Part shown: piece after piece, positions 36,090 through 49,947 of the stretch
Layout of the letters: the number at the start of each line of letters is the position of its first letter
How positions within the stretch are numbered: position 1 is the first letter of the stretch
Source: Amoeboaphelidium protococcarum
Lineage: Eukaryota; Aphelidiomycota; Aphelidea
Assembly (NCBI GenBank): GCA_023515745.1
Contig: JALECJ010000056.1
Span: 915,409-979,408 of the forward strand
Reading direction: 5' to 3'
Length of the DNA: 64,000 nucleotides
The notes under the pieces: model-generated
What the model saw: only the letters and a program-made list of their open reading frames with translations
Database searches by the model: none
What the model was told of the DNA's origin: nothing
Position numbers and translations under genes: made by a program

Positions 36090-37055
36090 TCATAAAAGAG
36101 TTTCTCCAAGAGCTGCACGAGTCAAAGAGCAACCAATCTGGATAGTCTATTAACGTTAAGTATCATCACCCAAAACCGGGTTCACCTCCATGATATCAAG
36201 CGCACATAGAAGACCAGTCTCCCATATAGCTTCACAGATATAATGACCCTCTCTAAAAGTTAAGCCTCCGCGGACAGGCGTACCAGTTGATGGTGCCACA
36301 GAAGGATCTAGAGCATCAACATCGAAAGAAAGATGCACAGGTAAATTCATATTAGGATTGATGTCTTGAAGAGCGCGTTACACCACTCCACTGATACCGT
36401 ACTTGTCCACCTCATGCATAGAGTATGCTTTAATACCAAGCTCTTTGATCAATTTTTTCTCAGCCGCGTCCACATCACGAAGGCCAATATAAGCAATTCT
36501 ATTTGGTGGTAGAGAGCGAACATCTGCAGTCCATTCAAAGCCTGGAACGTCCGCACATCCCTTCAACTTCATCAGAAATGCAACAGGCATCCCGTGCAAA
36601 TTGCCAGACTGAGACATATAAGGAGAGTTGATATCACCATGAGCATCGACCCAGATTAGAGCGAAATCATCATGAACCGCTGAGGTACCAGCCACAGTTC
36701 CAAGACCGAGCGAGTGATCGCCGCCCAACGTCAGAGCAATCTTACCAGAACGTTGAGCCTCAGCGACCAGATTCTTCAATTCCAGGCAGACATTGCCAAC
36801 CGTTCTGGGAAACTTAATGCTTGCAGGCGCATTAGGGAGTTGAAATGGAGGATCAGCTGAAGTCTTAGTGGGCGATGGTGGAGTCGGTGTGGACAGCGAA
36901 TTTAAACCAGCCGTCCAACCGAGATCCGCCAACTGCTTCACAAGACCAGCATCGAGCATCTGCTATGGGCCCAACTCTACTCCACTCTTGGGCTGACCAC
37001 CATTAAATGGCGCAGCGATAATTTCAATCTGCTATTTAGGCGAAAACTTGGACAT
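36090..37055 (-). CDS. CAR1: arginase
   Basis: A 321-residue arginase converting arginine to ornithine and urea. The manganese ligand motifs are present: [18 protein letters not shown] and [11 protein letters not shown]. So are [10 protein letters not shown] and the end segment [20 protein letters not shown]. It ends ...RAALGETLL followed directly by TGA, the same C-terminus as yeast Car1, which is strong local proof that TGA is the stop and TAA/TAG inside are Gln (DDTQRQQ). It converges on the enoyl reductase gene. Confidence 0.96.
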
Positions 37056-37261
37056 TATATAATAAGAATGAAATCTTCTGAATTATTGTTGATTTTGTTG
37101 TTTACTGATAAAGAGAGCTGTTGCCGAGGAGAACGTCTTTCAGGGACTGATGTGATAAAAAAATTTAATGTAAAGGCGACGAGGCGTGAGAACTTCTTTA
37201 AAGCAAAGACTTCTTCATCATAAAATCCACCTTTTTTATACCAATAACATCGAATGTGGTT

Positions 37262-38215
37262 TCATTTCTTATTACGATAAATTATCCACAGTATCAACAA
37301 TATAGAGTCTCCAACAGCAACCATAATAAACACCAAGCTAGCCAGTAGAAATTACGTAGTATACTCTCCATCTGGATAGTGTTTGAAAATGAGCGATATG
37401 ACTCCTAAGATAGATCCAGATAAATCCATGAGGATAAAAGTCAAACTTAATCCAGCCGAGGATTTATATATGAAAAGTTCAAAGATGGCAGGCAGGAATC
37501 CGATGCAACACAAAACTGATGGGAATATGGTCACAAATAAGACAAGCGAAGACGGTTAAGGCTATCCAGAATCGCTGCGTAACGCGTAAAGTATACCAAC
37601 TTCTATCAAGATCCAATATACAGAGCCGATAATAAACGCATATAGAACATGCTTCAACATGCGACGTTTATCCCTAATTGGAAACTATTAACCGTCAGTG
37701 GGCCGATCATCATCCCGAATAGCGGTGAGATCTTCAGTCAGTTCCAATTCAGAAGATTTTTCCGCTGAAACAGTCTTTGATGATTTTATACCAAGCAGAC
37801 GCCAAATAGGACTAAGCACTGATGTAAAGTCTTGTACTTGGTACCCACCGCTAACGTATCCCCATTACAATATCATCAGAAAGGAGAAGAAAGCAAAGCC
37901 ATGCGGCTATATAATCAGCCCATAGCTAACATTGACGTGAATGAAATAAGCGCATTAGAATATAACTCCAATGAACCAGAGCACGGGCATCATCAGAGAG
38001 AGTCCTTTGAGTGGATCTTGAAACTTTACATTCTACTGCCCACTACTATCGTCTGCGACATCTTCCGCAACCAAAGATTACGCTCTTAGCAAGTTTCGCT
38101 AGTTTTAGCGGTGTATTCTATGAGTATGAACTAGCTAAGGTACCAGCTAGACAGTGAACACAATGAGCGAAATTGTGCCAAACACTTCCTCTACAGTTTT
38201 GTTGGCAGTTATCAT
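37262..38215 (-). CDS. fungal-type PQ-loop membrane protein
   Basis: A 317-residue protein with about seven membrane segments. The first PQ-loop reads GTISLIVFTVQLVPQLVHTH, followed by MMPVLWFIGVIFQCAYFIHV, a large loop, and a second half with VLCCIGFLPAIFELFIYKSS and AGLSLTFILMDLSGSILGVI. This layout matches fungal PQ-loop repeat proteins related to SWEET/cystinosin-like transporters. Likely an endomembrane or vacuolar small-solute transporter; substrate unknown. Start MITANKTVEEV and stop TGA are clear once TAR is read as Gln. Confidence 0.78.
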
Positions 38216-38376
38216 TATATCGCTCCGTGTCTTACTACTGAATTGTTTTGACAGTGGAAAGTCTGTTGCAGATCCCCCGACGGAAAAGCTGAATTTTACG
38301 CGCCCTTTGATCGAATCTCACTCATTTCTCTTTGTGAGAGAAAACTATAAAAAATTACAACTGAGAATAGAGAGAT

Positions 38377-39024
38377 ATGGGAAAGTTGACCAAATTTGAC
38401 AGCGATGATGAGTTAAATATTGCGGATGATTTGATGGATGTGGGGGCTTAACAACAGATTGCAGATGTGATAGATACCAGCTATGACAGCGATGACAGCG
38501 ACGCGCCTGTTGAAGAGTCCTCCATCAAGAAAAGCGCGTCTTCTGTTGTAGAATTGTAAAAAGTGTCCTCTGGTAATACTATCAATGCGAAGGTGCTAAC
38601 AAAGAGTTAGAAAAAGCGACGAAAGCGGTCAAATTAGGAAGCTACTAAGCAGGTATAACAATCAGAGGAGCAGTAAGCAGCGACGGAGAAGAAGGCTGTA
38701 GATCATCTAGATTCCGAGATCTTACCTCTGGATAATGATTTGGTTGAATCATTATTCCAGTCTAGTAAAAATGTATCCAGCGATGTACATAATGACGTAA
38801 GTGATCATAAGAAATCTCGTACTAAAAAGAGAATTGCGCGCAAGAAGGAAGTTTCTGACGGTCGAAGATAGTTTGTTAAAGTGAGTGAGATTGACGGTCC
38901 GTCTCAGTCTGCTGGATAATCGTCAAGACTGGCAATGTTATCTAAAGTGAATGTGTTGCGATCCAATAGGAAACACTCTGTAAGTAAGAGAATGCTGCCA
39001 ACAATGTTTTCTATCAAGAATTGA
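38377..39024 (+). CDS. hypothetical nucleolar-like charged protein
   Basis: A 215-residue frame starting MGKLTKFDSDDELNIADD. Acidic clusters (SYDSDDSDAPVEESS) alternate with basic runs (TKSQKKRRKRSNQ, KKSRTKKRIARKKE), ending VLRSNRKHSVSKRML. The composition is that of ribosome-biogenesis factors such as Bud21/Utp16, but I see no motif that proves it. Stop TGA. Confidence 0.5.
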
Positions 39025-39063
39025 TAATAATGTGATAATAAATTATGAATAAAGTATACATGT

Positions 39064-40183
39064 TCAAATTTCAACGCGTTTACTAGCATAAATTGCCTTG
39101 TTCAACTACAGTTAAAGTCTAGTCATCTCCATTACGAGGTTGGATGCAATGAGATCACCAAAGTTTTCAGGTATATCGTCACTGTCTTCGAGACCACACA
39201 GCTTTTTCATCTATAATTTTAAGTCGCCACCAAGAGTATTGAAATCAGTCACATCCTACACAATATAAATTTACGTTATAAATTATCAGTATAAATACTA
39301 AAGAGGGAGATTGCAATGATATAATGTCCCGCATTATCAAACAAAGTAACAATTGAGAGTATATATATATATGCTTCGGCAAACCATCCATGTACCAAAG
39401 AGCCATGAACGGATTAGATGAAAGCAGCATTAATGTAGACTCAAACTTTACGCAATACCCACTGAAATTATAAATATGACGCGGTAAGTTGAGTCACTAA
39501 GGAGGCAATCATATCGCGGCAATCTCCCTCGATATTATATAAATTCTTACCTTAAGAAGATCCATAACGGACTTTATAGACTCCAGCTGCTATTTCAACT
39601 CGGAAGGAGACTTAACTACAGACTGATCACAAACTTCGGTGAATTTAGGCGCACAAGCCTAGATTACAGATTAATCAACCAGGGCAGGCGCGTCAGTCTT
39701 GTACTTATCCAAGGAATCTGCCAACTCAGTTTAAGGCAATTAATAAGCATTTATAGTTAAATCTTTCTATGTGCAATCAAAGTTTAGATACAGGATATCT
39801 TCATCCTTCTCCAATCCATAGAGCTGATCCATCGCCTGCCTGAAAACTTGATGAAATTGCTTAAAATCAGACCACTACTTTTCAGTGAGAGACGAGCCCA
39901 TCGTTGAGTACCAGCCTACCAATTTATTACCTTCCTCAACATCGAATCGCTTGTAAATCTCATAAATCCTTTGAAAATAATCAGTATCCACCAGCGGTTT
40001 ACCAGCGGCATCTTTCTTCATCTACACTGGCATCACGTTCTGGATCACCACAATCTCCTCCTCCAGAGCCAGCTACACCGATTTGCCAAAGAGAGCACCA
40101 ACCACAAACTCTTACTCTGCTTTTCGCCTATCATGGAAATGAAGTGTGGACAGAACCACCTAATCCGAAATGGCAATCTTCAT
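39064..40183 (-). CDS. eIF3 subunit F (MPN- domain)
   Basis: Two exons: 40183-39551 and 39255-39064, with a 295-nt GT-AG intron, giving 274 residues. The MPN core is VVLSTLHFHDRRKAEQEF, VVGALFGKSVQ, VDTDYFQRIYEIYKRF, then NKLVGWYSTM and DILYLNFDCTQKDLTINAYQ. The C-terminal helical part DIPENFGDLIASNLVMEM / TRLQLQLNKA matches the eIF3f tail. The JAMM metal-binding residues are absent, as expected for a scaffold MPN protein. eIF3 recruits the 40S subunit. CSN6 and Rpn8 are less similar at the C-terminus. A pair of GACGCG elements lies 50-75 bases upstream of the ATG. Confidence 0.82.
39256..39550 (-). other. long intron of eIF3f
   Basis: Donor GTAAGAATTT, acceptor ttgtgtag. At 295 nt it is 2.5-5 times longer than the other introns in this window. 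It holds an internal acceptor-like tttataatttcag and an (AT)n tract at about 39359-39372. An alternative exon or nested RNA is possible but not demonstrated. Confidence 0.6.
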
Positions 40184-40234
40184 CCTTGTGTCTTTAGATG
40201 AGTTTTACACACTTAATTATAAGAGCTCTGAGTA

Positions 40235-40257
40235 GACGCGGAAACTGACGCGAGAAA
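40235..40257 (-). promoter_or_regulatory. paired GACGCG elements upstream of eIF3f
   Basis: On the minus strand the DNA reads TTTCTCGCGTC and TTTCCGCGTC 11 bases apart, 50-75 bases before the ATG. They resemble E2F/MBF-type sites. Confidence 0.4.
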
Positions 40258-40421
40258 GTTGATGAAAACTGCGAAGGCGAAGAACGGCTAAGGTTCGCTC
40301 ATTGTAAAGCGTTCATCGTTCACTTTAGTATCACTGATCTTGTAACAACTGAAAAAGTATATTTCACCAAAAAAGTAAATCTAAAGCACTTTAACACTCG
40401 TAAACACAACTTAATGAATAT

Positions 40422-41534
40422 TCATCTTTAAAGATTATTGCGCAAATGTAAGCGACGATCGATCTCGAGTTCCCGTTGCTTTTCAATCATTGCCAACATT
40501 GGACGTTGTACGATGGATAGAAGATCGGCGCTCTGTAAATGGTCATCATTCAGAGTTGAGCCGATTTATTGTATAGCAGCAGCAGCGGCTTCACATGTAG
40601 ACAGAAAGCCTTCTTGTGGCTCCTTTTTGAACGTTCCATAAGCAGATTCTGGCACATTATCAACTTTAATCTGCGGATACTAATGCAACCAAGAGTTGGA
40701 ATGAAATATCTTCTTTGCCTGCTGCCAAGTCCCGTCAATTATAATCAGAGTCAACTTGTCGCTGCTTTAATCAATTGGAATAGTATCAGCCGCAACAGAC
40801 TGTTTAGATGGAAACAATAGAAATTTCTAACGATCTCCAGCATCGAGCAGAGCATCTAAAGCCGGATGATTCCCTTATGAAAAGTCATAGCCAACAAACA
40901 CTGCACAATGTTTGAATGTCTTTTGTAGAATGTGAACTGTGCCCATTTTAGTTGGACATTGGAAATATACTAATACCACCAATTAGACGCGTTCGTTGTC
41001 AATGAGACTTTCGGGATAGAACGGGCAGAGACAAGTTTTGGGAGATCTATGACACCCCTAACACGTATCTTTTGCTATACGAGGCGCGTCATTCATGTCA
41101 TGAGACTATTATTACAATTAAGAGCATTTAGTTAAAAAATTCTTATCCATCCTATTACCACTCACATGAGTTCTTCGCTGCATCTCCAGTAATTTACAAT
41201 GAAACTTCCACTGATCAAGCTACATCAACTGCTAAGAGTCCTTAACAGCTAGACGCGTATACTTTTCCATGATATCCTGGGTATATATATGCGGGAAATC
41301 AGCGATATACCTCCTTTTAGGATCCGTTAGTTTATTATCGTATTTCTTGAGGATCATCAGTTTCCATATCCAGCCATCGTTCGACATTAATAGTGTCTAC
41401 TGACACGCGAGTCCGAATTATATCAAATCTCTTAGTGAGTCCAAGTACCGTATTGACATCCATAGTGCTATCAATTTATCATCCTTAACTATTTTATTCA
41501 ACTGTATTGCTCTCGTTTTCTGTTTGCTCACCAT
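40422..41534 (-). CDS. DTW-domain protein (tRNA acp3U transferase, DTWD family)
   Basis: A 370-residue frame. Residues about 147-370 form the DTW domain: CQGCHRSPKTCLCPFYP zinc-like start, VLVYFQCPTKMGTVHILQKT, LIIIDGTWQQAKKIF (the DxTW motif), VPESAYGTFKKEPQEGFLS and TCEAAAAAI. The family transfers the aminocarboxypropyl group of SAM to uridines in tRNA. Residues 1-146 (MVSKQKTRAIQLNKIVKDD, DPKRRYIADFPHIYTQ) are in the same open frame and have no match I recognise. An internal ATG at 41096 would give a shorter DTW-only protein. Stop TGA. Confidence 0.8.
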
Positions 41535-41611
41535 ATCTACAAGGATTCTAGACTTGAATATAACAGGATTGAAGCAGGTAAAATAGCGAAAACAAAACCA
41601 TCTTTTACAAT

Positions 41612-42815
41612 TCAAAGCTTTGCTTTTGTACAACTATCGTCACTGTGTGAATTCATATACTCTTCTAATAAATCAATAGAATATGCGCATGACCCCCAAC
41701 TTGACTGATATCCATAGCCACCATGCCCATAATTATGAACAATTGCAAATCTTGATGATTAATGTTCCAAGACTTCAACGTCACACCTGATTCCATTAAC
41801 TCGGCAAGGGCGAAGACCAACAGAATGACGAAGGATGAACAAATCTTTTGGTAATTCATTGCACAGCTTGCGACATCTATCGACAATAATTTAGGCGCAT
41901 TTTTAGTCAGGTGACGTGTTATAGTTGTAAGGCTCAAACGTGCCGCCTAACAGGCAAGTTCCATCTTCGCGTGGGATAAAATACGCAATACCATTCTGAT
42001 CCAAATCTCTATCTCTGGTCATGGTGTGCTTGAATTATCCCTTCAAAAGCACAGTCTATCCCCTAGCCGGATACACTTCTACATCCATTACCCCACCAAG
42101 TGTCGCGGCTCCTAGACCAGTGCAGTTGAATATAACCGAAACACCTGCGAAATCAGCGCAAACGTCCAAGATACTATCCACATGTCTTATCAGGACAATT
42201 CCACCTTAGCTGATAAACTGTTACTGCAAAAATTTCAGATACTTGAGCGGATTCACAGTAAAAGTGTCATAAGAATAACCAAATGCACAACCATCAGGCA
42301 GTTTATCAGATGGTAAGTACTCAAACTACACAATACTAAGAAAATACAAATCATCATCAGATCATTTATCAGCACAAAAATATAACTCACATTCTCAACA
42401 AAAGTTTTAAACCATGGATCAGTCCAATCTTGAGATTAAGTCTTGTATACAATCTGATTATTCAGCCGCATAACACCAGAATTAGGGATCGTAGACATTA
42501 TCCTCAGTGTTTTGTACGTGACACGCTCAAACTGTTACAAGCGATAGTCATTCTGTTTAGCGATGGAATGCCAATGTGCACCAGCCTCCACTGATGCATA
42601 CCATCCATTTATATAATCTGGAGTAGCCTATGAGATTATAGTAACCTACAGAACTTGTGAGAAATGAGGAGTAACAACCGTTAAAAAATAGGAGATGATC
42701 ATTGACAACATACCTGATAGCCTCTGTGCTGTAATAAACAGGCGGTTGATAAACCGATAACTCCACAGCCAATAACAATAGCTTTTCTTTCCATCGAAAC
42801 TTCTAATTTCTGCAT
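41612..42815 (-). CDS. DAO: D-amino-acid oxidase, peroxisomal
   Basis: Three exons (42815-42714, 42645-42391, 42325-41612) with 68- and 65-nt introns, 356 residues. The FAD-binding Rossmann start is AIVIGCGVIGLSTACLLQ. The substrate region includes NPLKYLKFLQ and NCTGLGA, and the C-terminal DAO signature is VHNYGHGGYGYQSSWGS. The protein ends ...TKAKL before TGA, a PTS1 peroxisome signal as in known DAOs. It oxidises D-amino acids (or D-aspartate) to keto acids with H2O2. Splice junctions are in phase 0 and remove in-frame TGAs. Confidence 0.93.
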
Positions 42816-43615
42816 TGATCTTATATTCTTTGGTAGATTGAGATTGAAAGACGTTGCGACGACAAAGCGTCTCTTTAAAGAACAGAGACGCGAAACGGTT
42901 TATTGGGGCTTTCTGCTGCAAAGCTTGAGTGGTTCTCTCTCTCAATGCAAAGGGATACCAGTTATGTTATATTCTATGACACCGACTTCAGCCAATTTAT
43001 TTTACTTTTATCTTTATGGAAATCTCATAAGAGACACAATATGACATAATTCTAATTCGAGACGTTCAGATGTGACTGCTTTAAAACCATGAAAAGGTGA
43101 CGCGTTTTCTCTTCTTTCATTAGAAATTTGACACCTGGATATTATGGCGGCACCTTCTCACAATTATCAGTGTTGTTGTCGTTGTATATGCCAGGGAGAA
43201 TAAATTTTCTGATGTCTTAGTACTGTCTACTCAATTGTCTATGAGTCTACAGTCCCGTTACGTCAGTACATTATATTACTTTCAGTATTATCATCACGTA
43301 ATCTTACAGTTGATGCTGGTTGATGATAACTTTTATATATCAGTCCTCCTTTGATTGAGGAATATTTGGCTGTGATGATTAAATTCTTACCTACATTATC
43401 TGTAATGTTATTATAATGAAGACAAATTTTATAATTTAATCTGAGCCTTTTAAAATTCGTGTTGATAGTCTCTGTTCACACATATTATACGCGTTAATTC
43501 ACCGTATCATATAGTATGCCATAGCTAATGTTTACTTACATCGAGAATTTTCTCATTCTTCCAGTGGTTGTTATATACCACTACTAAAAAAAGAGTCTCA
43601 ACATCAATATACAAT
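42816..43615. other. intergenic, promoter of DAO and 5' region of SLC66A2
   Basis: 800 bases with no convincing gene. gagacgcgaaac (42885-42896) lies 70-80 bases upstream of the DAO ATG and gtgacgcgttttc near 43098-43110. Several short frames end in TGA within 70 codons. Confidence 0.35.
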
Positions 43616-44563
43616 ATGATGAGGTGGAATAGAAACATTATGCGTTATTATGCTATGCTTTTGCCATCAGGTAATCAATTCGCGACGTGTTCCTTTTTGC
43701 GTAAGTGTCGCGTTCATTGAAAGCAAATTCGCCTATTTTACTACTTATTAATCAAGTTACAATGTTTAATTTCTTTTCAATAGCAATGGTCTTTGGACCT
43801 GTTGCACCATATATTCCTCAGTATAGATAGATAACAAAGACTCAGAATTCTGCTGGATTCTCAACTTATACCGTTGCCTTGCTCCTAATTGCCAATATAT
43901 TACGTGTGTTCTTTTGGATTGGAAAGAGATTTGAGTTGACTCTGTTATGGCAATCAGTTGTTATGATTCTGGCTCAACTAGTATTGCAACAGGCCTGTGT
44001 TAAGTATGCTCATCGCGCGGAAGTACTTGAAATGCAGACTCTTGATCCTAGTTCCCCCACTAAAGTGAAGAGATTTGAGCATGAAACTGCCTTCTCCAAC
44101 TTGTTCATTCATAAGTTAATGCGTTAGTTCTGGCGATGGAAAGACTTTGGGAAGTATTTAGTGTTTCTGCTATAGTTTGTTATAATCATGCTAATGCTGT
44201 AACTATTATTCGGTCGATCCGCATTTTACGTTGAATCTGTCGGATTAGTATCTTTGGTTCTTGAATCACTTCTTGCGCTTCCCCAAGTGATTAACATTAT
44301 GGCGACCAAATCTTCCAGCGGATTAAGGTAAATTTATGTGTGTTCATAATCTTATGTAATAACTTGCGCCTTAATTGACCTTTTGTAGAATTGAGACTAT
44401 ATTGATGTGGTTTGGTGGTGATCTATTCAAGACTGTCTACTTCTTCCAGGTTAGTGCACCAGTATAATTTTTGGCGTGTGGTGTCATCTAGCTGTCTATT
44501 GATCTAGCTATATTCGCTCTCATGATTCTTTATTCCAGACGCTAAAACAATGAGTAGAGATGA
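43616..44563 (+). CDS. SLC66A2: SLC66A2/PQLC1 (Any1-like) PQ-loop protein
   Basis: Exons 43616-43670, 43784-44327 and 44389-44563 (introns 113 and 61 nt) encode 257 residues. First PQ-loop: AMVFGPVAPYIPQYRQITKT, then QNSAGFSTYTVALLLIANIL and FFWIGKRFELTLLWQS. The second half has FYVESVGLVSLVLESLLALP (the PQVINIM loop), ILMWFGGDLFKTVYFF and APVQFLACGVIQL. Order and spacing are those of SLC66A2, whose yeast relative Any1 affects phospholipid asymmetry at the Golgi and endosomes. The first exon (MMRWNRNIMRYYAMLLPS) is inferred from splice signals. Confidence 0.9.
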
Positions 44564-44597
44564 CCTATATGATAAATAACTGTAAAACTGTCTTTTT

Positions 44598-44674
44598 ACG
44601 CGCTTGAATCTGCTCTTGGAGACTTTTGTTTCATTTCTCGTTTCAGAAGATTGAAAAGTCGCGGGCGCGTTTCA
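44598..44674 (+). promoter_or_regulatory. MCB/E2F-like elements upstream of MCM4
   Basis: ACGCGC at 44598-44603 and TCGCGGGCGCGTTTC at about 44659-44673, 105-185 bases before the MCM4 ATG. MBF (ACGCGT) and E2F sites drive S-phase expression of MCM genes in fungi and animals, so the placement is biologically sensible. Function is inferred only. Confidence 0.5.
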
Positions 44675-44780
44675 ACTTTCTCTCTTTCCACCTGCGCTTT
44701 TGTACAAGCTTATCTATTATTGCAAGTTTATTGTAAATATTATAAAGTTAATTTTATAAAGGCATTGAAGCTAGCTCATT

Positions 44781-47666
<2,886 letters not shown>

Positions 47667-47771
47667 GAAATTGTTGTTGTATATGAAGATGATTGATTGA
47701 CTCTTAAATGAAAGAATGCAGTAGGATGTTTGAATTGAGTAATAATTTCTTATTATTGACTCCATATGCAG

Positions 47772-49673
47772 TCATACACTTTCCTTCTATGAATGATTCA
47801 ATTCGATGTGTTGTTGCATATTATGATATTGTACAAGAGATTTCAACAAATCTCGATAAGACATCTGCAAGTCTTCAATGCACTCAATTACACATTGATA
47901 ATTGCTTTTTTCCTCAGAGCACTTGCATTCCACCGTGTCCTCGTGCAGCAACTGCACTTTCTATCCATCGTAATTGAATATTTAACGAGGCTACTTTACA
48001 GGCGCAATAATATGCTGAAATGGAGCGAACATTTGAACCAGCGCAGACTTGGTAGACGACGAACTTCCGCGATCTCTTTTGACCGCAGCAGCTGGTTCAA
48101 TATTCGGTGCCAGATGAGTTTATGATGAAGTTTGAGATTTATTTTGACCATTTTTAACGGAAGCAAGATCAATTGGAGTATTGGTACCACCACTACTACC
48201 CGATTTAAGATTGTTACCACTCGGGGTCTTATTCAACTACTACTACTACTGATGATGATTAAGTTAGTGAGACCCAAAGGGGATAGCGGAGGCAGATCTC
48301 TTCCCTTCATCTGAGGATTGTTTTACGTGAGAGCCACCAGACGATTGCTATCTACCACCATGAATAGCAATGGAATTCTAATGATGTTAAGGTTACGGTA
48401 CACCAAGATAATTACTAGACAGCCTGGCAAAGAAAGACTTGGGCTAAGATTAACTCTTGGCCTTTTCAAGATTACTTCCATCATTCTTATTACTAGATTT
48501 CTATTACTAATATTATTACGTCTAAGAAGGTTAATTATGGTGTTATAGAGCTGATCTGAGACTATCTAATGGATTCAGGTGGTGGGAAGAGTGTCCATTC
48601 TTCGCAGACACTTACTACTGCTTTTACGGTACTTGATGACCATTTCTGTCTTGTTGATCCTACTTATGCATAGCAGTAGATTCTGCATATGAAGACAGAT
48701 TAGAATGACTCGAACTACCGCGTATATGTAAAGCATCCTAAAACTAAGACGACAAGGATGAACTACTACCACCAACACCACTCTCTGTAATTGAGGACTG
48801 TCTTTACTTTCGCTATGACACAGATTATTATGATGGTGGATGAGAATTCTAAACAGCTTCAATATGTTTAACACTAAGCATCAATCTACCATCATCAATA
48901 TAGAAATCTATAATCATAGACTTTAGTGGAAGTGATTCGCTATTCTAAAGCACTCTAGAATAAAACTATTTGGCACTACTATACCGCAAACCATGCGTCT
49001 TTACAACATGCTCTTTACCACTCTGTGCCGTCTACAATATTATAGTTGTAAAATCCAGTAATTCTTCTAGCATTTACATTCTCTATTATACATTCCACCT
49101 ATGACCTTTTGTATACTACTAACATTGATTATAACAAAAGTTTTAATACTTGAGCTTTCGATCTAAAAGTTGAAGTAGAGAAATGCAATCAGATATCTAA
49201 TCAACTTACCATCCTCTACTCTAATTGAGATTATCCAGACTCGATGACTGCTTATTGTTATAATGATTCATAGTATCAGCATCATCCACACTACCATTAG
49301 ATGAAGCTTATCGACTATTACTGTTACTGTTAAGAGGAGCAAACGTCAACTATATAACTTTAGGCTTGGATGTACCAATGTGATGATGATGACCATGCAG
49401 TGAGTGATGATCCAGCTTAATGGTCAATCCACCACCAGTTATTGTATCACCCATAAATGTTATAAATCCACGTATAGCCTCATCATGCGATAATATGACA
49501 AAGTTTTCTTCAATCACTTTCTCTAACTGCTGCTCCTACTACTACTAAATCTATTACTCCACACCGTACCTCTATGACGACTCCCTTGATTGAAGAACAT
49601 TTAGACACTAATCTATACACTGCTGTCCCTATTCAAGAAGTTCACCAAACTTAAAGTCCCAAAATTACTCCAT
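47772..49673 (-). CDS. RAV2: Rav2/Rogdi-family protein (RAVE complex)
   Basis: Starts MEQFWDFKFGELLEQGQQ. Homologous parts: VILSHDEAIRGFITFMGDTI, then (after a 111-nt intron, 49099-49209) QRMQMLEELLDFTTIILQTA, PLKSMIIDFYIDDGRLMLSV / KHIEAVQ, and the end segment LLHEDTVECKCSEEKSNYQC. Rav2 helps the RAVE complex assemble the V-ATPase; Rogdi is the animal homologue. Between the conserved halves is an insert of about 240 residues rich in Gln, Ser, Asn and His, largely TAG/TAA-coded, that doubles the usual length to 596. The intron is a multiple of three without TGA, so its retention would not break the frame. Confidence 0.72.
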
Positions 49674-49947
49674 TTTGATATTCCTAATTATTGAAAGTAT
49701 ACTATACCTTATAATTGAAAAGTTTAATATTTCAATAATTTATAGGCCTTTAATAAGTTAAAGCAAAAAGAAGAAAGCATAAACGAGTTAGTCTTGTCGA
49801 TCAATAACAAAAGACGTTCCGCTCTGTGTATGGATGATCAACCTCCACACAGGGCCTACTGTACAAGGGGAAGATGTGCAAACCTTGAAATTCAAATATA
49901 CATTTCGTGATATAAACTTTTATAGAATAAAGTTTAATAAAATGAGA
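49674..49947. other. spacer between Rav2 start and Ist1 stop
   Basis: AT-rich, 274 bases. It presumably holds the Rav2 promoter and the Ist1 3' end. No gene seen. Confidence 0.4.

Noticed and set aside
44388-44563. Reading the standard-code stops in SLC66A2 and other genes as true stops, implying pseudogenes
   Set aside because: The same TAR codons fall at conserved Gln sites in many unrelated genes, so reassignment explains all of them at once.
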